This document shows positions 7,044 through 11,430 of a stretch of 11,430 bases of DNA, in pieces. The DNA is from Megamonas hypermegale (GTDB lineage: Bacteria; Bacillota; Negativicutes; Selenomonadales; Selenomonadaceae): NCBI GenBank assembly GCA_002314325.1, contig DCFC01000016.1, forward strand, positions 1 through 11,430. The letters run 5' to 3'. Numbering within the stretch: the stretch's first letter is position 1; every line of letters begins with the position of its first letter. The notes under the pieces were generated by a model, which was not told where the DNA came from, made no database searches, and was given only the letters and a program-made list of their open reading frames with translations. The position numbers were made by a program, and so were the translations under genes.

Positions 7044-7070
7044 TAAAAAAGAGCAGTTTCAAACTGCTCT
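7044..7070 (-). terminator. Rho-independent terminator after the DUF2939-like gene
   Basis: GAGCAGT (7051-7057) pairs with ACTGCTC (7063-7069) around the loop TTCAA, extended by an outer A-T pair. On the minus strand six T follow (complement of 7045-7050). It lies 11 bases past the stop codon at 7081-7083. Confidence 0.87.
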
Positions 7071-7080
7071 CTATAAGAAT

Positions 7081-8133
7081 TTATTGTAATTGACCCTGTA
7101 TTCTGTTTTTCAGAAGCTGCGCTTCATGTTCCATTGTTTTTGCTTTTTTCATATTGTCCGTAGCTTCGCGCAATGTTTTTATATCCTTATTTTCCAGCCA
7201 TTTAGCGTAATTTTCGTAATAAGCGATTTTGCTTTCACATGCTTTTAGCTGCAGGTTGTGCAACGTTTCCGCCGCTTTCGGTACTTCAACTTCCTGCAAA
7301 GCTGTCTGCAACTGTTTTAACTGCGGCAGGATATTTTCTTCTATGGATGTTTTTACTTCCAAACGCGATTTGTCATTGCCAAGTACACCTAGCTTCAACG
7401 AAGCATTCAGCTTAGCTTCATTTTCCGCCAAAACCTTTTCCTTATCCGACAGTAAAGCTGCCGTCTGATTTATATAATCTTCAATGTATTTCTGCCGTCC
7501 GGCCTGCAATGCTTTTATGAAATCGGCAAAATTATCTACGCTGACAACTTTCCAGTAACCGTCCGGCTGTTCTTCCAGCGTTACTTCAAAAATGAATGGC
7601 TGGCCGATTTCACTTTGTTCCACCTTCACGCCTGCCTGCGCCGTGCCGTTTTCTTCATTCATATTGATATGGTCAATCCCGGAAAAGCTGAGCCCCATTA
7701 AACCGGTCTGGTCCAAAATCATTTTCGAATCAATCATTGCTCCCTGGCTGTCTTTAACATCTTCCGCCGCTTCCCAGCTGCCTGTCTTTACAAAAGTGGT
7801 CAGTCCGTCATTTAAGCTGGCAACAAGCGGTGCCTTAAACATGGTCGCCAAACTGTTCATGGCTACTTTAGCCTCTTCCGGCAGATTATTCTGCGACGCT
7901 ATGATTGCATCCAGCATATTATCCGTGACTCCGGCTACGACATTATCCACATCTACATATTTGTTAAACTCGTCTATATCATGATTTTCTACTGCTTCTT
8001 GTACTGCGTTTAAAGTATATTCCGGTGTTTTAACATAAAAATTGAAATATGCTATGCTTCCTCCTATGCCGATAAGTACCACTACTAATGCCGCAATAAA
8101 AATTTTTAATTTCATTTTCGCCGATAATACCAT
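7081..8133 (-). CDS. Membrane-anchored protein with DUF2939-like region
   Basis: The 350-residue protein has one N-terminal membrane helix (about 9-31), after the basic KMKLK, and no lipobox cysteine, so it is probably a signal-anchored protein exposed outside the cytoplasmic membrane. Residues 33-210 resemble DUF2939: the segment after the helix, TPEYTLNAVQEAVENHDIDEFNKYVDV in content, fits the family's start, and a beta-rich part ends with DGYWKVVSVDNFADFIKAL. This assignment is from memory of the pattern and is moderate. The remainder (about 215-350) is helical and charged, probably coiled coil, with no motif recognised. The start is ATG 8131-8133, 8 bases after GGAGG (8142-8146). The ATG at 8164-8166 lies almost at the predicted transcription start, and the longer frame starts upstream of the promoter. 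It is a single-gene transcript. Confidence 0.75.
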   Translation of the reverse strand: MVLSAKMKLKIFIAALVVVLIGIGGSIAYFNFYVKTPEYTLNAVQEAVENHDIDEFNKYVDVDNVVAGVTDNMLDAIIASQNNLPEEAKVAMNSLATMFKAPLVASLNDGLTTFVKTGSWEAAEDVKDSQGAMIDSKMILDQTGLMGLSFSGIDHINMNEENGTAQAGVKVEQSEIGQPFIFEVTLEEQPDGYWKVVSVDNFADFIKALQAGRQKYIEDYINQTAALLSDKEKVLAENEAKLNASLKLGVLGNDKSRLEVKTSIEENILPQLKQLQTALQEVEVPKAAETLHNLQLKACESKIAYYENYAKWLENKDIKTLREATDNMKKAKTMEHEAQLLKNRIQGQLQ

Positions 8134-8141
8134 AACTGTTT

Positions 8142-8146
8142 CCTCC
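8142..8146 (-). promoter_or_regulatory. Ribosome binding site fixing the start of the DUF2939-like gene
   Basis: GGAGG lies 8 bases before ATG 8131-8133. A second GGAGG (8170-8174) lies only 3 bases before the ATG at 8164-8166 and is at or before the predicted transcription start, so the downstream pair is preferred. Confidence 0.7.
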
Positions 8147-8175
8147 GAAAAAAAATATAAAACCATACACCTCCA

Positions 8176-8204
8176 ATTATGCCACCGCCTCACGGCTTAT
8201 GCAA
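8176..8204 (-). promoter_or_regulatory. Promoter of the DUF2939-like gene
   Basis: On the minus strand, TTGCAT (8199-8204) and CATAAT (8176-8181) are 17 bases apart; transcription would start near 8169. Each box has one or two departures from consensus. Confidence 0.55.
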
Positions 8205-8269
8205 CACATTTCAACAGTATTTATCCATATTTTTTCATAATAAATCGGCTATAGACAGCGCCATTTAGA

Positions 8270-8298
8270 TTGACACTTAAAAGCAAATAACATATCAT
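8270..8298 (+). promoter_or_regulatory. Promoter of the dhaM-like gene
   Basis: A perfect TTGACA (8270-8275) and TATCAT (8293-8298) are 17 bases apart. Transcription would start near 8305, so the ATG at 8304-8306 cannot serve as a normal start. This supports the TTG at 8334. The promoter is divergent from that of the DUF2939-like gene. Confidence 0.72.
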
Positions 8299-8333
8299 TA
8301 TTTATGGAATTAAATTATAAAGGTGTGCTTAAC

Positions 8334-8735
8334 TTGATTGGACTTGTAATCGTTTCTCATAGCTCCCTTATTGCAGACGGGACTAAAGAGCTTGCTCTCC
8401 AAATGGCAGACCCTGCGCTGAAAATCATCGCCGCAGGCGGCACATCAGACGGCAAATTAGGCACAGATATGAAAAAAATAAAGTCTGCCATCGAAAAAGT
8501 AAACGGCCCGGAAGGCGTATTAATTCTCACCGATTTAGGCAGCTCCGTCCTAACTACCGAAATGGTGATTGATATGCTCGATGAAGACAATAAAGATATC
8601 AGTAAAATAAAAATTGCTAATGCTCCGCTCGTTGAAGGAGCCGTTGTCGCTGCTGTTGAAGCTTCTTTCGGCAGAGATATATTTAGTATAAAAAAAACTG
8701 TAGAAGATATTGTCATAAAAAAAGTTCCCGTTTAA
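8334..8735 (+). CDS. dhaM: DhaM-type phosphotransferase protein (EIIA-Man fold), stand-alone
   Basis: DhaM accepts phosphate from the PTS protein HPr on a histidine and passes it to DhaL-bound ADP, driving phosphorylation of dihydroxyacetone by DhaK. The protein has 133 residues beginning MIGLVIVSHSS, with the expected phosphorylated histidine at position 9. It also has the family segments AAGGTSDGKLGT (33-44), GVLILTDLGSSVLTTEM (61-77) and NAPLVEGAVVAAVEAS (96-111). It lacks the HPr and EI domains fused to the E. coli protein, as in the short form of other Bacillota. The TTG start (8334-8336) has AGGTG (8321-8325) 8 bases upstream; the longer frame from ATG 8304 would add ten residues before the conserved first strand and start at the transcription start. 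No dhaK or dhaL is next to it: the gene has its own promoter and terminator. The family is sure; the substrate pathway is inferred. Confidence 0.9.
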   Translation: MIGLVIVSHSSLIADGTKELALQMADPALKIIAAGGTSDGKLGTDMKKIKSAIEKVNGPEGVLILTDLGSSVLTTEMVIDMLDEDNKDISKIKIANAPLVEGAVVAAVEASFGRDIFSIKKTVEDIVIKKVPV

Positions 8736-8770
8736 AAAAGCTGTACAGAAAAATCTGTACAGCTTTATTT
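8734..8770. terminator. Shared bidirectional terminator between the dhaM-like gene and the permease
   Basis: A 12-base perfect stem (8737-8748 and 8755-8766) with a 6-base A-rich loop sits between two convergent genes. The plus strand continues ATTTTTAT; on the minus strand the stem ends in a run of T. It thus serves both the gene ending at 8735 and the one ending at 8771. Confidence 0.9.
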
Positions 8771-10165
8771 TTATAATTCGCCTTTATTGCGTACAATAGC
8801 CGCTTTTTGCGCCTTCATCTGTTTTAACCGGAAAATAATCATCGGCACGACCATCATCGGGATACCGACATACAGCGTCGAGCGGAGTTCTTCCGTAAAT
8901 GCGATTACCACCAGGCAGAATACCTGCACCCAGATGCCAATCAGCGTTACATACGGGAAAAACGGCGTCTTGTATTTCAGCTCATTCACTCTTCCCTGTG
9001 CCATCATTTTCTTGCGGAAGTTATACTGGCTCCAGCAGATTGAAATCCATGCCATTGCACCCGTGAAACCGGAAACGGCCAATAAATACGTATAAGCCGT
9101 TTCGCTCGTATCAATCGTATACAGTAAAATTACAAGCCAGCAGGCGCAGATAGAAACGATAATGGAGTTCTGCGGCATGCCGTTGTGATTTAGTTTACCC
9201 AGAAAACGCGGTGCCATGCCGTGTTTGGACAGACCGTGCAGCGCTCTGCCCGCACCGTAAAGACCGGAATTGGAACACGATATCGCCGCCGTCAAAATTA
9301 CGAAAGCGAACATATAACCGAAATAATCAAAACCGTAACGATGCATTGCCGCCGCAAACACGCTTTCCGTAAGCGAAGCTTCATTCCACGGCAAAATGGA
9401 TATGAGCAGTGTAATCGGGATTATATATAAGGCGATAATTCTCCATGTAACATTGCGGACCGCTATCGGAATACTCTTTGCCGGGTCCTTGCATTCACCG
9501 GCCGCCAGACCGATTATTTCCGAACCCTGGAAATTAACGAGTATAATTACCATTGTCATGATAATCGCCCAATAGCCGTGCGGCGCAAATCCGCCGCTGC
9601 CGAGCAGAATTTTCGTGCCGACAGGCTCACCTGTTCCGCCGGCCCAGCCCATGCAGATAGCAAACGCAATGATACTGAAAACTATAAGCGCCGTTATCTT
9701 TATAATAGACAGCCAAAATTCACTTTCACCAAACTTACCTACACTGAATAGGTTTATAAACGTCACTACTAATCCGAATGATACAGCCCACCACAGCTGA
9801 CTGACCTCTGGAACAAACTGGTTCATTATTATCCCCGCGGCAATCATTTCTGCCGGTACATAAACAACCCAATTAAGCCAATATGCCCAACCGACACCGC
9901 ACGCCCACGTCGGCGATATATGGTCGTTCGCATATGTTACAAAAGAACTTGATACAGGCTGAGCGACTGCAAGTTCAGCCAGACACAGCATTACGCATAA
10001 TACCACCATTCCGCCCAGCAGATAGGCAAGTATTGAAGCAGGTCCCGCTTGTTCAAGTACATAGCCGGTTCCCAAAAAGTAACAGCTGCCAATAATTCCT
10101 CCCAGAGAAATAAGCTGTATATGTCTGTTCTTCAGACCCCTATTCATTATAGGTTTGTTGTTCAT
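8771..10165 (-). CDS. Amino-acid permease, APC superfamily (AAT family)
   Basis: This 464-residue integral membrane protein is of normal length for the family and shows about 12 hydrophobic segments. The first helix carries ISLGGIIGSCYFLGTG (19-34), the unwound glycine-rich binding segment of APC transporters. Around helix 6 it has FQGSEIIGLAAGECKDP (212-228) followed by SIPIAVRN, a hallmark of the AAT group, and after helix 8 RALHGLSKHGMAPRFLGKLN (307-326). AAT permeases are proton-coupled importers of amino acids such as aromatic ones, lysine, GABA or S-methylmethionine; the substrate cannot be read from the sequence. The ATG at 10163-10165 follows AAGGAG with no spacing, which is abnormally close, while the next ATG (M7) is 18 bases from it, so the exact start is uncertain. 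It is a single-gene unit. Confidence 0.9.
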   Translation of the reverse strand: MNNKPIMNRGLKNRHIQLISLGGIIGSCYFLGTGYVLEQAGPASILAYLLGGMVVLCVMLCLAELAVAQPVSSSFVTYANDHISPTWACGVGWAYWLNWVVYVPAEMIAAGIIMNQFVPEVSQLWWAVSFGLVVTFINLFSVGKFGESEFWLSIIKITALIVFSIIAFAICMGWAGGTGEPVGTKILLGSGGFAPHGYWAIIMTMVIILVNFQGSEIIGLAAGECKDPAKSIPIAVRNVTWRIIALYIIPITLLISILPWNEASLTESVFAAAMHRYGFDYFGYMFAFVILTAAISCSNSGLYGAGRALHGLSKHGMAPRFLGKLNHNGMPQNSIIVSICACWLVILLYTIDTSETAYTYLLAVSGFTGAMAWISICWSQYNFRKKMMAQGRVNELKYKTPFFPYVTLIGIWVQVFCLVVIAFTEELRSTLYVGIPMMVVPMIIFRLKQMKAQKAAIVRNKGEL

Positions 10166-10220
10166 CTCCTTAATAACACAACCTTTCTTTTGATGATAAT
10201 ATTTATGTTATGAAAATAAT

Positions 10221-10249
10221 ACTATAAAACGCTTCAATTTACCATACAA
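10221..10249 (-). promoter_or_regulatory. Likely promoter of the amino-acid permease
   Basis: On the minus strand, TTGTAT (10244-10249) and TATAGT (10221-10226) are 17 bases apart; the leader would be about 50 bases. Each box differs from consensus, and the region is so AT-rich that chance matches are possible. Confidence 0.45.
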
Positions 10250-10280
10250 AAACACAAATTTTGTAAAAAAATTTTTTCAA

Positions 10281-10309
10281 TTCAATTTACGGCCCAATTT
10301 TTATATAAT
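10281..10309 (+). promoter_or_regulatory. Likely promoter of the yigZ-like gene
   Basis: A perfect -10 TATAAT (10304-10309) has a weak -35 TTCAAT (10281-10286) at 17 bases. Transcription would start near 10316, with a leader of about 70 bases. A weak pairing of GTTAT with ATAAC in the leader does not match any riboswitch I know. It diverges from the permease promoter. Confidence 0.5.
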
Positions 10310-10386
10310 ATAAGCATACCCGTTATGTTAGTAAAATATCGAGCCTTTATAACAGGTAAGCAGACAAAAATTTTTGAGGTGAACTT

Positions 10387-11013
10387 ATGTTAGAATATAA
10401 AACCGTTGACGGATATGCTAAAGCAGAATGGGAAATCCAGAAATCCCGTTTTATCGCCTATGTAAACCACGTTGAAAACGAAGCGCAGGCACAGGAATTC
10501 ATCAATGAGATAAAGAAAAAACATTTTGATGCCACGCATAACTGCTACGCTTACATCATTGGCGAACACAGCGACACGCAGAAGTCAAACGACGACGGTG
10601 AACCGAGCGGCACGGCAGGCGTTCCTATTCTCGAAGTTTTAAAGAAAAACGAACTCAGTGATATCGCTGTCGTCGTAACGCGTTATTTCGGCGGCATAAA
10701 ACTCGGGGCCGGCGGACTTATCCGCGCTTACGGCAAATCAGCCACGCTCGGTCTTGAAGCTTCCGTTATCGTAAAAAAATCCATTTTCAACTGTTACGAT
10801 TTGGAGCTGGACTACACCCTGCTCGGCACGTTGGAAAACTACCTGCACCAAAAAGAAGTCCGCATTAAAGATAAAAATTATACGGATAAAGTGACAATTT
10901 CCATATTACTGCCGCAAAATGATGAAAATACCATTAAAGATATAACCAATCTCTCCGCTGCCCGCTGCAAAATTACCAAAACAGAAACTGTTTATCTAAA
11001 TATTCCTGTATAA
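10387..11013 (+). CDS. yigZ: YigZ/IMPACT (UPF0029) family protein
   Basis: The 208-residue protein has the full family architecture. An N-terminal UPF0029 domain (about 15-125) contains SRFIAYV, ATHNCYAY (49-56), DDGEPSGTAG (69-78) and the family signature VVTRYFGGIKLGAGGLIRAY (96-115). A smaller ferredoxin-fold domain (DUF1949, about 138-203) follows. The eukaryotic relative IMPACT/YIH1 controls the kinase GCN2; the bacterial function is not settled, and links with ribosomes or translation have been proposed. GAGGTG lies 5 bases before the ATG. The gene is single, ends 14 bases before the right-hand repeat hairpin, and has no conventional terminator with a T-run. Confidence 0.95.
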   Translation: MLEYKTVDGYAKAEWEIQKSRFIAYVNHVENEAQAQEFINEIKKKHFDATHNCYAYIIGEHSDTQKSNDDGEPSGTAGVPILEVLKKNELSDIAVVVTRYFGGIKLGAGGLIRAYGKSATLGLEASVIVKKSIFNCYDLELDYTLLGTLENYLHQKEVRIKDKNYTDKVTISILLPQNDENTIKDITNLSAARCKITKTETVYLNIPV

Positions 11014-11027
11014 AACTTCTATTTGCT

Positions 11028-11092
11028 GTTCATTTTTCTTTTGGAAAGCAAAAGAAAAACGAACCAAAAAGAAAACTTTTTAACGTTTCGCT
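11028..11092 (-). repeat. Intergenic repeat, right copy, inverted relative to 1-61
   Basis: Reverse-complemented, this segment matches 1-61 from end to end with a few substitutions and single-base homopolymer changes. The hairpin arms are 16 bases (11028-11043 and 11049-11064) with a 5-base loop. The pair 11032/11060 is A-C on the plus strand and G-U in minus-strand RNA. The arm is one base longer than in the left copy on both sides, so pairing is preserved. Beyond 11092 the sequence continues into the further repeats described below. Confidence 0.8.
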
Positions 11093-11255
11093 GACGCTGC
11101 ACTGGGCAAGCCTTCGTAGCCCTTCGTGAAAAAATAGACGGTACAACGGCTCGAAACGTTTGAAATTTGGCTCGTGCCTTCCAATTCCAGCAGGAACTTA
11201 ATTTGAGCTGTTGACGCTGCAATCTGCTATTTATGCTAAAATTTTGTCTGCGTTG
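11093..11255. other. Non-coding stretch with short internal repeats
   Basis: No credible gene is seen. The ten-base TGACGCTGCA occurs at 11092-11101 and 11212-11221. AACGTTTCG (11082-11090) is repeated in inverted form as CGAAACGTT at 11152-11160, and TTCGTAGCCC/TTCGTGA-type duplications lie near 11113-11128. A minus-strand frame of 67 codons (11019-11222) runs across this repeat DNA and its stem; its composition and lack of a ribosome site do not support it. The stretch looks like the body of the same repeat element. Confidence 0.45.
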
Positions 11256-11383
11256 GAGATTTTTACGGTAGCTTTAGCTATTAAGAAAATAGTTTTTTAG
11301 CTATGTTTTTAGTTTAAATGTTTAAGCGCAGCGAGTTTTTAAACGTTAGAGATAAAAAACTATTTTCTTAAAGTAAAAATCTC
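11256..11383. repeat. 128-base foldback with two long perfect stems and a side hairpin
   Basis: The outer arms of 11 bases (11256-11266 and 11373-11383) and the inner arms of 19 bases (11281-11299 and 11353-11371) are perfect inverted repeats. Between them on the left only, TAGC-TTTA-GCTA (11269-11280) can form a small side hairpin, opposed by a single base on the right. Inside, GTTTAA (11320-11325) pairs with TTAAAC (11339-11344) around a GC-rich loop. No frame, transposase or poly-T tail is present. It could be a miniature mobile element, a structured RNA or a dispersed palindromic repeat. Confidence 0.7.
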
Positions 11384-11430
11384 TTAGCAATCCACGAACC
11401 AAGGCACTTTTAAGATAGCTCTTAGTGCTT

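Noticed and set aside
10316..10386. A possible riboswitch in the leader of the yigZ-like gene
   Set aside because: Only a weak five-base pairing (GTTAT with ATAAC) is seen and no known riboswitch core fits.
11019..11222. A minus-strand frame of 67 codons
   Set aside because: It runs through the repeat and its hairpin, is composed of low-complexity Lys/Arg/Phe/Ser stretches and has no ribosome site; probably a by-product of the repeat.
11014..11430. A known stable RNA such as tmRNA, 6S RNA, RNase P RNA or a tRNA in the terminal gene-free region
   Set aside because: None of the conserved cores of these RNAs, and no tRNA cloverleaf, could be found on either strand.
1..11430. CRISPR array, phage or transposase genes
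   Set aside because: No regularly spaced repeats and no transposase, integrase or phage protein motifs occur; the proteins are housekeeping or metabolic in type.

Overview
The window is an ordinary-looking bacterial chromosome segment with coding regions of moderate GC and AT-rich intergenic gaps. Consensus sigma-70-type promoters, strong purine-rich ribosome binding sites and frequent TTG starts point to the Bacillota. The ferredoxin-rich glutamate synthase and the proteins with nearest relatives in obligate anaerobes suggest an anaerobe, perhaps a Negativicute or Clostridium relative. The genus cannot be fixed from sequence alone.

Layout: positions 1-61 carry one copy of an intergenic repeat, followed by a small two-helix membrane protein gene (66-245, minus) and a rho-independent terminator. 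Positions 324-5407 (minus) hold a tightly packed three-gene glutamate synthase operon, read in the order glutaminase domain, FMN/synthase domain with ferredoxin clusters, then GXGXG domain fused to the pyridine-nucleotide/FAD small subunit with a cysteine-rich tail. A perfect-consensus promoter and a dyad lie in the roughly 400-base AT-rich gap upstream. Next come a two-gene minus-strand unit (a DUF3783 protein, then a membrane-anchored coiled-coil protein) and a monocistronic membrane-anchored protein resembling DUF2939, each with its own promoter and terminator.

A divergent promoter pair leads right to a stand-alone DhaM-type phosphotransferase protein (8334-8735, plus), which converges through a shared bidirectional terminator on an amino-acid permease of the APC superfamily (8771-10165, minus). 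A second divergent intergenic region leads to a YigZ/IMPACT family protein (10387-11013, plus). The last 417 bases have no credible gene. They contain an inverted copy of the repeat at 1-61, shorter internal repeats and a 128-base foldback with two long perfect stems.

The glutamate synthase operon makes glutamate from glutamine and 2-oxoglutarate, the main nitrogen-assimilation step with glutamine synthetase; the permease may supply amino acids. The other genes have no visible functional link. Five gene starts were moved from the longest open frame on the basis of ribosome binding sites and family alignment. Two of these are decisive: the glutaminase and DhaM both begin at TTG, which puts the catalytic residues where their families need them. 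The most unusual material is the structured repeat DNA at both ends rather than a new protein system.
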